Origin: Enterobacterales bacterium
GTDB taxonomy: Bacteria; Pseudomonadota; Gammaproteobacteria; Enterobacterales; Enterobacteriaceae
Length of the DNA: 64,000 bases
NCBI GenBank assembly: GCA_015654925.1
Contig: JAATFX010000073.1
Coordinates: 1-64,000, forward strand
Direction of reading: 5' to 3'
In this document: one piece after another, positions 47,422 through 56,315 of the stretch
Layout of the letters: every line of letters starts with the position of its first letter
Position numbering within the stretch: position 1 is the stretch's first letter
Notes under the pieces: generated by a model
Told to the model about the DNA's origin: nothing
The model's input: the letters and a program-made list of their open reading frames with translations, nothing else
The model's database searches: none
Position numbers and translations under genes: made by a program

Positions 47422-48163
47422 TCCCCCTCCTTATTTATTTACCGGCTATTGCTGGGGAGATGAAAACCGGCCTTATTTTTTATTTAAGATGGTGAAATCG
47501 TTAACGGTGGAATTTTTTGGTTTTAAAATAAAAATGGCTATCCTGATCGGATTCACTACATTAGGGCTGCTAATGTTTAGTATAGATGTGGCCCCACTAA
47601 CCCGCTATGCGGCGGGATGCTTGGCAGCGGAATGCTTTCGTGGCGCTTAATAGGGGGTGTGGCCGGACAAGCTAATGATCTCTTAATGAATTACCGGGGA
47701 TCGCACGCTTGGCGCTATGGGGAATTATCGCGGCGGCGGCGGGTGAATTGCGGCTAAAACGTAAGCAAAGGTAACGTTTTAGCCGCTATCGTTCCGGTTA
47801 AAAGAGTGCGTTCGCGTATCCGCCGCTACCCGTAATGTACTGTTAAATTAGGGATAAAAGCCGGCTGGAAGGGCAGGGTGCGTTTATTTGGCGAGGTGGC
47901 CATGCCGCTATTTTTTCGCGGACGAGCGGCTGGTTAAAAAAAACAGAACATATTGATAGTCTTTTTTTTAATATGTGATGTTTATCGCGAAAATACATCT
48001 GAAGGTAATGCCGTCGATATATACCCAAAAATAATGTTGTGTTAACCCATTCCCGAACTAAACTCATAAAGTAAGTGCGATTAAGTTACTCAGCTTATTC
48101 AAGCCAATGAGTATTTAATTTATATCTTATCCTATAATTATTACGTACTATTTTGGAGTCAAA
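47422..48163. other. Intergenic region
   Basis: About 740 bases without a convincing gene. It contains the promoter of the fusion gene at its left end, a perfect inverted repeat at 47750-47786, and the promoter of the small lysine-rich gene at its right end (TATAAT at 48133). Confidence 0.6.
47750..47786. repeat. Perfect 13-base inverted repeat
   Basis: GCGGCTAAAACGT-N11-ACGTTTTAGCCGC. The hairpin would be very stable but has no U run and follows no identifiable gene. Confidence 0.6.
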
Positions 48164-48322
48164 ATGACTATATATCAAGAAGGTAAGAGAACGTTTGCTC
48201 CATCAAAAGACAAATCGGCCGCTAAAGACAAGCCTGCCGAAAAAGAAAAGTCGGTCAGTAAAGATAAAAGCGACGACAAAAAAGGTGATAAAAGCAAAGG
48301 TAAAAGCGGCGCTAAAAAATAA
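48164..48322 (+). CDS. 52-residue lysine-rich protein
   Basis: Unrecognised small protein, MTIYQEGKRTFAPSKDKS at the start, then almost only Lys, Asp, Glu, Ser, Gly and Ala, ending SGAKK. It lacks hydrophobic segments, so it should be soluble and disordered with a strong positive charge. It has GGAG about five bases before the ATG, a TATAAT box 26 bases upstream and a strong terminator 36 bases after the stop, so it is a complete single-gene unit. Codon use is A-rich, unlike the neighbours. It could be a nucleic-acid-binding or stress protein, but nothing in the sequence proves this. Confidence 0.65.
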   Translation: MTIYQEGKRTFAPSKDKSAAKDKPAEKEKSVSKDKSDDKKGDKSKGKSGAKK

Positions 48323-48357
48323 CCTATCATAGATTGTGCACTGCTTATCTTAACACG

Positions 48358-48392
48358 GGGCTGATTGCGTTTACGCAATCAGCCCTTTTTTT
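48358..48392 (+). terminator. Rho-independent terminator of the lysine-rich gene
   Basis: GGGCTGATTGCG-TTTA-CGCAATCAGCCC followed by seven T. A perfect 12-base stem. Confidence 0.92.
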
Positions 48393-48792
48393 GCCGCACG
48401 CCGCCTATCCGCCAACTGTCCCCTTTCTTCTTTACCCGCGCTTTCATTAATAATACGTTAAATCACATATTGTAATGTTATCGATATTGTTTGCTTATTG
48501 TTATGTTTCAAAACTGCACAGCGGCGGTGCGCCGACCTGCCCGGATAGAAACTCAGCGGCCCGCCGTTGCACCTTTTTTATTCGACAGCGCCGCGTCAGC
48601 CAGCGGACAGTCGCGCGTCGGGCCGCGTAATTGGCTGTAATTGCGCCTTAAAACCGGCGCCGCTAGCCGCAATAATCCTCATCCTTATTTCTCTGCGCGT
48701 GCCCGTGCGGACCAAGGAAAACCTTATTACCCGCCAAAGGGAAAAACAGTTACCCTTTTTCTATTGATTAATTAATCATCAGGAGGGTACCT
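48393..48792. other. Intergenic region before the ABC/PvcA-like operon
   Basis: About 400 bases, no gene seen. It should hold the promoter and regulator site of the operon starting at 48793; no clear operator was identified. A GGAGG site lies at 48781-48785. Confidence 0.6.
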
Positions 48793-49695
48793 ATGTTTAG
48801 CCGCGCATTTTCACTCTATTCAACCATGGCCACCGGGATTTGCGCCATGCTGGCCAGCAGCGGCGCGAGTCATGCCGCCGCATTGGAAATCAAGCCAAAC
48901 CTGAGCGTCGCCAGCAGCTTTACCCAATATTTACCCGCTGAGGTCACCGCCCGCAAGACGCTGAATGCGGCGACCACGGATGGCAATGCGCCCTGGTCTT
49001 TTATTGACGCCAAGACCAACCAGGCTACCGGCGTGGACGTTGATTTGGTCAATGAAGCGGCGAAGCGTCTCGGTTTGCAGGTCAAGTGGAGCGTGATCCA
49101 ATTCAGCGCCGGTATTCCGGGCGTACAGTCAGGCCGGTATGATTTATATGTCAGCGCCATGGCGGATTCGAAAAAGCGGGAGGAAGTGGTTAACTTTATC
49201 GATTACTCCGAGGAAGGCTCCGGGGTTATCGTTAAAAAGGGCAATCCCCTTAACATTAAAACCATGGCCGATTTGTGCGGCAAGCGGGTGTCCATCGTGA
49301 CCGGCTCGTTTTTTCCGGACATTATCGAAAAACTCAATAAACAGTGCGGTACGCCGGTGGTGGTTTCGGAAACCGCCGACCAGACCGGCCCTTATCTGGC
49401 GGTGGCCAGCGGTCAGGCCGACGCCACGATGAACACCTACGGCGTCAGTAATTACACTTTGAAAACCGCCACCGAAGGCATCCAAACCCAGCTCGAATTA
49501 TCGCCCATTCCCCGTTTCGCCCCGGCCAACCAGGGGATAGCTTTCGCCAAAACCGCCTCTGATTTAATGGCGGCCGTGGCTGGCGCCATGCAGGCAATGA
49601 AAGAAGACGGCAGCTATCGGCAAATCATGGATCGATGGGATGTGGGCGACGCCACCCCCCACCAGATTCAGATCAACGCTTCAATGATGAATTGA
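48793..49695 (+). CDS. Amino-acid-type ABC substrate-binding protein
   Basis: Family 3 periplasmic binding protein, 300 residues. The signal peptide ends SHA-A near residue 29. Typical motifs are GNAPWSFIDAKTNQATGVDVDLVNEAAKRLG and SAMADSKKREEVVNFIDY, which bind amino-acid-like ligands. The conserved ligand-binding arginine expected after the first lobe is not obvious (TMADLCGKRVSIVTGS region), so the ligand may not be a plain amino acid. First gene of a seven-gene operon. Confidence 0.85.
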   Translation: MFSRAFSLYSTMATGICAMLASSGASHAAALEIKPNLSVASSFTQYLPAEVTARKTLNAATTDGNAPWSFIDAKTNQATGVDVDLVNEAAKRLGLQVKWSVIQFSAGIPGVQSGRYDLYVSAMADSKKREEVVNFIDYSEEGSGVIVKKGNPLNIKTMADLCGKRVSIVTGSFFPDIIEKLNKQCGTPVVVSETADQTGPYLAVASGQADATMNTYGVSNYTLKTATEGIQTQLELSPIPRFAPANQGIAFAKTASDLMAAVAGAMQAMKEDGSYRQIMDRWDVGDATPHQIQINASMMN

Positions 49696-49712
49696 CCGCC
49701 GATGGAGGGGAT

Positions 49713-50579
49713 ATGACCATGAAGCTCGCCAAGACCGGGGAACGCCATATTCATGACAGAGCGGGTGCCAAAATTTTGAACGCGATCGCCGCGATTATCG
49801 CCGTCGCCGTCGCATTGACCATTTTATTGCTGGTGTTTGGCAGCGGCCATATCCGCTGGCGGGTCATCGGGGAATATTTCTTTTCCCCGATTATGCTGAC
49901 GGGGGTTTATAACACCTTAATGCTGACCGTCGTGTCTTTTGCCGGCTCGCTGGTGCTCGGTACATTACTGGCGGCAATGCGCGTTTCGGCAAATAGGGTT
50001 CTTAATGTCATGGCTGCGGTTTATATCTGGTTTTTTCGCGGCACGCCGTTATTGGTCCAGGTGGTGTTTTGGTTTAATTTCGGCTTATTTCTTCCCGCGA
50101 TCAAGCTTGGCGCTTATTCCATCGACACCAATAGTTTAATTTCCGCTACCTCCGCGGCGTTATTGGGGCTATTGCTTAACGTCAGCGCTTTTATGTGCGA
50201 GGTGATCCGCGGCGGACTGATTGCGGTGGATCATGGCCAGACGGAAGCGGCGCTGTCCATTGGCATGACGCCGATCCGCGCCCTGACCAAAATTGTGCTG
50301 CCGCAGGCGATCCGCGTCATCGTGCCCGCGGCGGGTAATCTGGCCATCGATCTGCTCAAAGGCACCTCGCTGGTGTATGTCATCGGCACCCGGGAAATTC
50401 TCGGCACCACCCAAAGCATCGCGGCGCAGAATTTTTATATTATCGAGATGCTGCTGGTGGCTTCCATCTGGTACCTGATATTGGTTTCCGTCGCCTCCTA
50501 CGGGCAGTCGGTGCTGGAAGCCCGGTTGCAGAAAAGCCTCAATACCACCGTGGTAAAAAAAGTGCAGGCAATACCATGA
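49713..50579 (+). CDS. Amino-acid-type ABC permease
   Basis: HisM/GlnP-type permease, 288 residues, with a basic cytoplasmic N-terminus, about five helices, FRGTPLLVQ near the middle and an EAA loop (EAALSIGMTPIRALTKIVLPQAIRVIVPAAGN). The ATG at 49713 follows GGAGGGG; ATG 49719 is two codons later. It overlaps the ATPase gene by four bases. Confidence 0.9.
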   Translation: MTMKLAKTGERHIHDRAGAKILNAIAAIIAVAVALTILLLVFGSGHIRWRVIGEYFFSPIMLTGVYNTLMLTVVSFAGSLVLGTLLAAMRVSANRVLNVMAAVYIWFFRGTPLLVQVVFWFNFGLFLPAIKLGAYSIDTNSLISATSAALLGLLLNVSAFMCEVIRGGLIAVDHGQTEAALSIGMTPIRALTKIVLPQAIRVIVPAAGNLAIDLLKGTSLVYVIGTREILGTTQSIAAQNFYIIEMLLVASIWYLILVSVASYGQSVLEARLQKSLNTTVVKKVQAIP

Positions 50580-51382
50580 ACGTTATCACCGATAAACCGC
50601 AAAACGGCGTTACGGACAGCGCCGGGGATCTCGTCAGGATCAAAGGCCTCAGGAAATCTTTTGGCGCCCACGACATACTCAACGGCATCGATCTGAGCGT
50701 TAAACGCGCGGAAGCCGCGTTTATCATCGGCCCTTCCGGCTCGGGGAAAAGTACGTTGCTGCGCTGCGTCAATAATCTCGAAACCTACCAGGGCGGCGAG
50801 CTGTGGGTGGACGATTACCTGGTGGGGGCCCAGCGGCGGGGCGACAAATGGTACCGGGCCAGCCAGCGCTGCACCGCGGCGCGGCGGGCCAGCATCGGGA
50901 TGGTGTTTCAACGCTTCAATCTGTTTCCCAATATGACCGCGCTGGATAACGTTACCGCCGGACTAAGGCTGGTTTCCGGTCAAAGCCGCAGCGAGGCCAA
51001 AGCGCGCGGCATGGAATTGCTGCACCGGGTCGGACTGGCCGATAAAGCGCATTTATATCCGCTGCACCTGTCCGGCGGCCAGCAGCAGCGCGTGGCGATA
51101 GCGCGGGCCATCGCCACCAATCCCGCGCTGATTTTGTTTGACGAACCGACCTCGGCCCTGGACCCGGAGCTGGTCGGCGAGGTGTTATCGGTTATCCGCG
51201 ATCTGGTGAAGGAGGGCATGACGATGATCGTCGTGACCCACGAAATCCGCTTTGCCGAAGAAGTGGGCGACAGCGTGCACTTTATCGACCAAGGCATCGT
51301 CGCCGAATCGGGTAAACCCGAAGAGATAATCCGTCACTCCATGAACCCGCGAACGGCGGAATTCCTCGCTCGCATCCGTTAA
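50576..51382 (+). CDS. Amino-acid-type ABC ATPase
   Basis: GlnQ/HisP-type ATPase, 268 residues. Walker [10 protein letters not shown], signature LSGGQQQR, Walker [18 protein letters not shown], switch VTHE. It carries a short insertion before the Q-loop (RGDKWYRASQRCTAARRAS) that the HisP type also has. It starts in the permease stop (ATGA). Confidence 0.92.
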   Translation: MNVITDKPQNGVTDSAGDLVRIKGLRKSFGAHDILNGIDLSVKRAEAAFIIGPSGSGKSTLLRCVNNLETYQGGELWVDDYLVGAQRRGDKWYRASQRCTAARRASIGMVFQRFNLFPNMTALDNVTAGLRLVSGQSRSEAKARGMELLHRVGLADKAHLYPLHLSGGQQQRVAIARAIATNPALILFDEPTSALDPELVGEVLSVIRDLVKEGMTMIVVTHEIRFAEEVGDSVHFIDQGIVAESGKPEEIIRHSMNPRTAEFLARIR

Positions 51383-51405
51383 CGTTTTAGAGGGAACACT
51401 ATCTG

Positions 51406-52515
51406 ATGGCCAATCCGTTTATTTATGCCAATGCCCCCTTACCGCGCCATTTTACGCCGCCGCTCGTCAGTAAGCGGGTGGAGATGAGCGCGGACCAATT
51501 GACCGCCTTGCTATTGCTCAATGACGTGGACATCAGCGCCGAACCGCAGGGGACCGCGGAAGAGCGTATTCTTTCAATCTTTACCCACTCCGAGGTGCTG
51601 TTCGGCGACGCGACGTTTATCCCGGCCAACCGGCGGCTGTGGCTGGACAAGATTGCCTATTTCACCGCCAGGCGGCAGCCCCTGGAATTTGTGACGATGG
51701 CGTTTCCCTATAAGGTGCCCAATCCGCTCAAGACCGACCGGCAGGCGCCCGATCTCGGGGAAGCGCTGATGCTGCGCCGCTTCCAAAGCGTGCTTGACGC
51801 GGTGGCGGACGTCTATCCCCCGGGCGGGAAATTGACCATCCTGGAAGAGGGTATCCTGGGCCGCTGCCAGGGCGTGGACCCGCGGCGCATCGCGGCCTAC
51901 CGCGCCGGCATCCCGGCCGTGATGGCGGTGGCAGGCGTCGATGCGGACCGCATCGTTTTCCATAGCCTGGATGATATGGTCACCACCATTCCCAATTTTG
52001 AAGGGCGCTGGATTCATGAGCAGGAGCGCATGCGCGAACTATGGTTGCAGGGCGACCCCGACGTGCGGGCCGCCTATGCCACTACCGTCGCCATTACCCG
52101 CAACTCGGTGCCCACCCATGACTACGATCCGGCGGTGCTGGCGGCGGCCTACGATCCCGCACAGCAGGATTCCGCCCTGCGTTATCCCCGCGACTATATC
52201 GATAAGGTGGCGCACCGGCAGTTTTTTGCCTACCGGTCTATTTTGGCGCTGCGCGACTCGACGGGATACCTGCATAACTTACGGCCGCAGGCCCTGAAGC
52301 TTACCGTGTCGCCCAAACCGGAAAACCTGGCGGTGATCCCGGTTAATCCATGGTCGGCTATTTTGCCTTATCACGGCGTGCCGGTGCTTGATGCGCGGGG
52401 GCAATGGCAGATTGCCTATTTCGGCGGCATCGGGTCGTCTTTTGGTCCGCTGGAAGCGCTGCATTTGATCGATGATGCGGACGAGGCGCCGGTGGGCTAC
52501 AGGGTGATGGCATGA
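51406..52515 (+). CDS. DIT1/PvcA (isocyanide synthase) family protein
   Basis: Protein of 369 residues with the pattern of PvcA/IsnA and yeast Dit1: AFPYKVPN at 99-106, PDLGE at 115-119, then a helix, YPPGG at 137-141 and GVD plus Tyr at 156-165. Known members join an amino acid and ribulose 5-phosphate to form an isocyanide. The usual SDG motif reads EEG (147-149), so activity or substrate may differ. There is no IsnB-type dioxygenase next to it. It overlaps the ROK gene by four bases (ATGA), so it is firmly inside the transporter operon. The family call rests on motifs read by eye. Confidence 0.65.
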   Translation: MANPFIYANAPLPRHFTPPLVSKRVEMSADQLTALLLLNDVDISAEPQGTAEERILSIFTHSEVLFGDATFIPANRRLWLDKIAYFTARRQPLEFVTMAFPYKVPNPLKTDRQAPDLGEALMLRRFQSVLDAVADVYPPGGKLTILEEGILGRCQGVDPRRIAAYRAGIPAVMAVAGVDADRIVFHSLDDMVTTIPNFEGRWIHEQERMRELWLQGDPDVRAAYATTVAITRNSVPTHDYDPAVLAAAYDPAQQDSALRYPRDYIDKVAHRQFFAYRSILALRDSTGYLHNLRPQALKLTVSPKPENLAVIPVNPWSAILPYHGVPVLDARGQWQIAYFGGIGSSFGPLEALHLIDDADEAPVGYRVMA

Positions 52516-53408
52516 GATGCGCTTTAGGCGTGGATATTGGCGGAACCAAAATTCAATTTTGCCATATCGCCGAAAATCTGTCGGTCACGGCGCTGGGGCA
52601 AACCCCCACCGCGCTATTACGCCGGGGCACCCCGCTGTTCGCCGGCGATTTGGCCGAATTGATCCGCTCCAGGCTGCCGCTTGATGCCGACGGCGTCGCC
52701 GTCAGTCTCAACGGGGTGCTTAACGGCGGCACCGTGGCCTATAGCTCACTGATGGGGGGGAAAGTGAATTTTCCCCTGGCGGCGTTTTTAAGCCAGGCAT
52801 TGGCCTGCGAGGTCAGGGTGGATGACGATATCCATGCCATGGCCATCGCGGAAGCCCATGCGGGCGCGGGCGGGGACGGCGCGCCGTTTGCCTTGCTCAA
52901 TCTCGGCACGGGGATCGGCGTGGGCTGTTATGCGGGCAATGTCCTGCGCGGCCATTTCGCCGCGGGACTGATTTCCGAACAAATGCTGTATATCGACGAG
53001 CTTAATGAATACCGCTCGTTGGACAGGACGGTCTGCGGCCGGGGAATACGGGAGATGTATTACCAGCTATCCGGGCAGCACGCCGATGCCGTCACGTTAT
53101 TCTCCCGCGCCATCGGCGGGGAGGATGCGCCGGCCGTGCAAACCATCGGCCTGTTCACCCGCTACCTCGGACGCGTGATGCAGATGATTTCGCGTTTTTA
53201 CCATCCGGAACGTATCATCATCAACGGTTCGATAAAGAAAGCCGCCGGGTATTATCTGGACCAGGCGCGGGCCTATTACCATGAGGGGCTGGAGCCCGCG
53301 TTTCACGCGGAAATAATGGTTTCCCCATTAGCGCATGCCGCCGAACTCGGCACTTTCCTCGGCGGCATTTATCCGCACGGGAAATACGCAGGCGTGCAGA
53401 AAGAGTAA
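52512..53408 (+). CDS. ROK-family sugar kinase without zinc motif
   Basis: ROK protein of 298 residues with phosphate loop GVDIGGTKI (D8) and a LNLGTGIGVGC second phosphate motif. The CxCGxxGCxE zinc site of NagK and Mlc is absent, and the usual NDANA catalytic region reads VDDDIHAMAIAE. Probably phosphorylates a sugar or amino sugar, but a regulatory or altered role is possible. No DNA-binding domain is present, so it is not a ROK repressor. Confidence 0.8.
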   Translation: MRCALGVDIGGTKIQFCHIAENLSVTALGQTPTALLRRGTPLFAGDLAELIRSRLPLDADGVAVSLNGVLNGGTVAYSSLMGGKVNFPLAAFLSQALACEVRVDDDIHAMAIAEAHAGAGGDGAPFALLNLGTGIGVGCYAGNVLRGHFAAGLISEQMLYIDELNEYRSLDRTVCGRGIREMYYQLSGQHADAVTLFSRAIGGEDAPAVQTIGLFTRYLGRVMQMISRFYHPERIIINGSIKKAAGYYLDQARAYYHEGLEPAFHAEIMVSPLAHAAELGTFLGGIYPHGKYAGVQKE

Positions 53409-53415
53409 ATCATAA

Positions 53416-54204
53416 ATGATAAATATATCCTCAGGACAGGGCGCGGGAACGCATATTTTTGCCCCCATTAAAGCGCACCGGACATTTGAAACGGTGATTG
53501 AGCGTATCGTCGAAGCCATCGACGCCCAGGGATTGCAGGACGGCGACCGGCTGCCCAATGAACACGAAATGGCCCAGGCGATGGAGATTTCGCGCCCCAC
53601 GCTGCGCCAGGCGCTGCGTATCCTGGAGAACGTGGGAGTGATCCGCATTAAACCGGGGCAAGCGGGCGGCGTATTTATCGCCTCCGAGATGATCCCGGTG
53701 GAAATACTGGGCCACCATATCGCCCACGAAGTGAACCACGTGGCGGAGCTTATCGCCACCCGGCGCCTGCTTGAGCCGCTGGTTTATCATCTCGCGGCCG
53801 AACACGCCACCGCGCAAGAACTGGAGCGAATCGGCGATACCATCACCTTGATGGAAACCCATATCAACGATCCCCGGATGATTCAGCGCGCGGACGGCAT
53901 GTTTCACCGGCGCATCGCCCATGCGGCGAAAAACCGCATTTTGCTGCAAACCATGACGGGCATTTATCGCCAACTGGCCCCCCTGCGGGGCGCGCTGACC
54001 AAAAATGTGGAACGGGCGCGCCATATGATTGAAATTCACACCCGGCTGCTTGACGCCATCCGCGCCCGGGATCATCAGAATCTGGAACTGCTATTGCAGG
54101 AAACCTTTATCGATTTGGAAGTTGAATTCAATGTCGATAGCCATTTTTCCGTACATTGGCTGAAAAAAGATCCTCGGCCGATAGCTGAACCGCCCGGCCA
54201 ATAA
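53416..54204 (+). CDS. GntR/FadR-family regulator
   Basis: Transcription factor of 262 residues: an N-terminal winged helix (about 20-90; LPNEHEMAQAMEISRPTLRQALRILENVGVIRIKPGQAGGVFI) and a C-terminal FCD helical domain with metal-type Asp/His residues (RADGMFHRRIAHA, MIEIHTRLL). It lies eight bases after the ROK gene and presumably controls this operon in response to its substrate. Confidence 0.88.
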   Translation: MINISSGQGAGTHIFAPIKAHRTFETVIERIVEAIDAQGLQDGDRLPNEHEMAQAMEISRPTLRQALRILENVGVIRIKPGQAGGVFIASEMIPVEILGHHIAHEVNHVAELIATRRLLEPLVYHLAAEHATAQELERIGDTITLMETHINDPRMIQRADGMFHRRIAHAAKNRILLQTMTGIYRQLAPLRGALTKNVERARHMIEIHTRLLDAIRARDHQNLELLLQETFIDLEVEFNVDSHFSVHWLKKDPRPIAEPPGQ

Positions 54205-54319
54205 CATTTTATCGGCCTAGCGTTAATGTCCTATTTTGTCGCGCCATTGCCATGGCGCGCAGGGGAGTCGTTTGTTCTGAAATTGGGTATCACCTAACCG
54301 GCAAATAAGGGGAGTGGAA

Positions 54320-55096
54320 ATGCAGCAGCACACATATGGCGATCTAAAGGTCCTGGTCGCGGCGACCGATAGCGAATTGGGCGAAGCGGCGGCCGCGGAT
54401 TTAGCCGCGGTGGTGAAAGCGGAACTGGCCGGCAAAGCGGAAATTGCCATTATCATGGCGCTGGGCGCGGCGCAAAACGCTTTTTTTACCGCGCTCAAGG
54501 CGCGCAACGATATCGAATGGTCGCGCATTACCATTCTGCATGTGGATACCTATATGGGCGTGGCGGAAAGCCGGCCGGAAAGCGGCGCGTCGCGGATGCG
54601 CAAGCATTTGCTCGATGAGGTGAAACCCAAGGCGTTTTATCCCATGCGCGGCGATCATCAACCGGTGGAGGAGGAGCTGGAACGTTATACTCAGCTGTAC
54701 CAGACCCTTGATCCGGTGCTGTGCGTGGTCGGCATCGGCAGCAGCGGGCATCTGGCCTTCAACGATCCGCCCGCGGATTTCACCACCCGCGACATTATCC
54801 GCGTGGTCGCCCTGGATGAAACCACCCGCGATCAGGTCAAGCGCGCCGGTATCTTCCAGACCCTGGACGAAGTGCCGCATTACGGCCTGTCGCTGACCAT
54901 GCATGCGCTATTGCGTCCGGGCCGGGTGCTGGCCCTAGTGCACGATGCGGATAAAGCCCCGGTGATCAAACGGCTGCTGGAAGGTCCCGTGACGTTTATG
55001 TGCCCGGCTTCGCTATTACAAACCGCCCCGCACGCCACGTTATACCTGAACCAGCCCGCGGCGGCGCAATTGACCGCTTTCGGAGGCGGTAAATAA
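54320..55096 (+). CDS. NagB-like isomerase/deaminase with altered active site
   Basis: Glucosamine-6-phosphate isomerase/6-phosphogluconolactonase fold, 258 residues. Asp76 (HVDTY) matches NagB D72, but the DGH triad is SSGH (141-144), so D141 of NagB is Ser, and E148 is Asp149. Sugar-phosphate chemistry is likely, but deamination by the NagB mechanism is doubtful. The ATG at 54320 follows GGGGAG; the GTG two codons earlier is in frame. It lies 115 bases after the regulator and ends the operon. Confidence 0.75.
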   Translation: MQQHTYGDLKVLVAATDSELGEAAAADLAAVVKAELAGKAEIAIIMALGAAQNAFFTALKARNDIEWSRITILHVDTYMGVAESRPESGASRMRKHLLDEVKPKAFYPMRGDHQPVEEELERYTQLYQTLDPVLCVVGIGSSGHLAFNDPPADFTTRDIIRVVALDETTRDQVKRAGIFQTLDEVPHYGLSLTMHALLRPGRVLALVHDADKAPVIKRLLEGPVTFMCPASLLQTAPHATLYLNQPAAAQLTAFGGGK

Positions 55097-55123
55097 TAGC
55101 CGGAGCCACCGGCGCGTGATAAT

Positions 55124-55150
55124 CGGGCTGCCCGCTGGTGGTGCAGCCCG
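55124..55150. terminator. Hairpin between convergent genes
   Basis: CGGGCTGC-N11-GCAGCCCG, a perfect eight-base stem between the NagB-like gene and the LysR gene. It has only a short T stretch, so a terminator is likely but weak. Confidence 0.5.
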
Positions 55151-55178
55151 TTCGCGCCATGGTGCACCGCGAGGGTGC

Positions 55179-56147
55179 TTAACTTTTGGCCGCCGCCGCG
55201 GGCGCCCTGAGCGCGTCGAGAAATAAATTCACCACCGAATTCAACGCCGCGCCCCGTTTGACCACCAGGTTAAATGGGGTATGCACGCGAATCGTATCCG
55301 GGCGAAGCGCTTTAATTTTCCCTTCATTAACATACCGGCCAATATAATGCTGCGGTAAAAATCCCACATAATTTCCCGTGAGGATTAGCATGGTTACCGC
55401 CTCTACTTGTACCGCCACGGCATTGGACGGGGAAAAATGCAATGACGGATTTTTATGGCTGTGATTGGTATAAAAATGATTGATTAAGCAGGCGCCGGCG
55501 ATACGCTCATTGGTCAAGGATTCCAGCGGCAGTGAAAATAGCTCATGCTGGCTGGAACAGCACAGGTTTGATATTTCTTCATACAGAAAGAAATAATCAA
55601 AATCCATTTTCTCTTGATAAACCGGTATTATTCCGCAGGTGAAGCGCCCGTCGATGACCCCGCGTTCGATTTCATCGAGCTGGGTGGCGTGCAGGCGTAC
55701 GCTTACTTTGGGCGCCAAGCGGTTTATCTCGCTTAATGCGCTGATAACCGGCGATTTTTCATCGGTTATCGTATTATCAATAATGCCGATATTCAATTCG
55801 CCGGATAGTTCGTGGCGGGCATGATTTAATTTGTCGCGAAACTGATTAATGGATGAAAACAGATCGAGACATGCCTGGTAGGCCACTTTTCCATGTTCGG
55901 TAAGATAAAAACCTTCGCGCCCGCGGGTGCAAAGTTTCATGCCGAAACGCACCTCAAGATCGGAGATTTGTTTGCTTATCGCCGCCAGGCCGATATTTAG
56001 TTCATTACAGGCCGCGGTAAATCCTCCGGCCTCAACCACCGTTTTGAATACCCGCAAAAGCTTTAAATCCGCTACACCAATGTTCTGCTGATTAATATCA
56101 CTTTTGATCGGCGACGTGTTTCCCGATTTGGAAAGTTGACTTTCCAT
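55179..56147 (-). CDS. LysR-family regulator
   Basis: LysR protein of 322 residues. The helix-turn-helix is at about 30-85 (VVEAGGFTAACNELNIGLAAISKQISDLEVRFG) after an unusual 25-residue N-terminal lead. The C-terminal effector domain is normal. It is divergent from the lyase gene at 56316, leaving about 170 bases, and is therefore the likely activator of the second transporter operon. Confidence 0.88.
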   Translation of the reverse strand: MESQLSKSGNTSPIKSDINQQNIGVADLKLLRVFKTVVEAGGFTAACNELNIGLAAISKQISDLEVRFGMKLCTRGREGFYLTEHGKVAYQACLDLFSSINQFRDKLNHARHELSGELNIGIIDNTITDEKSPVISALSEINRLAPKVSVRLHATQLDEIERGVIDGRFTCGIIPVYQEKMDFDYFFLYEEISNLCCSSQHELFSLPLESLTNERIAGACLINHFYTNHSHKNPSLHFSPSNAVAVQVEAVTMLILTGNYVGFLPQHYIGRYVNEGKIKALRPDTIRVHTPFNLVVKRGAALNSVVNLFLDALRAPAAAAKS

Positions 56148-56315
56148 AATAACTATTTACCCCCACGCCTTCGTTCTCCATCATCAATTTCACAGCATTG
56201 TTATCTCAATCGCAATTATTTGAACTATCGAGGCCGTTCCCTGGTTACCGTTGACCGCCGCTCTGCGTTACCCAACGGAAATATTGCAATATCCATGCCA
56301 TGAAAGGAGTACTCC

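Noticed and set aside
47405..47650. 81-residue plus-strand frame with a hydrophobic stretch
   Set aside because: Overlaps the start and RBS of the fusion gene on the other strand and has no RBS of its own.
48175..48378. Minus-strand 67-residue frame over the lysine-rich gene
   Set aside because: It is the mirror of a low-complexity plus-strand gene that has RBS and terminator; the minus frame has neither and would start inside the terminator.
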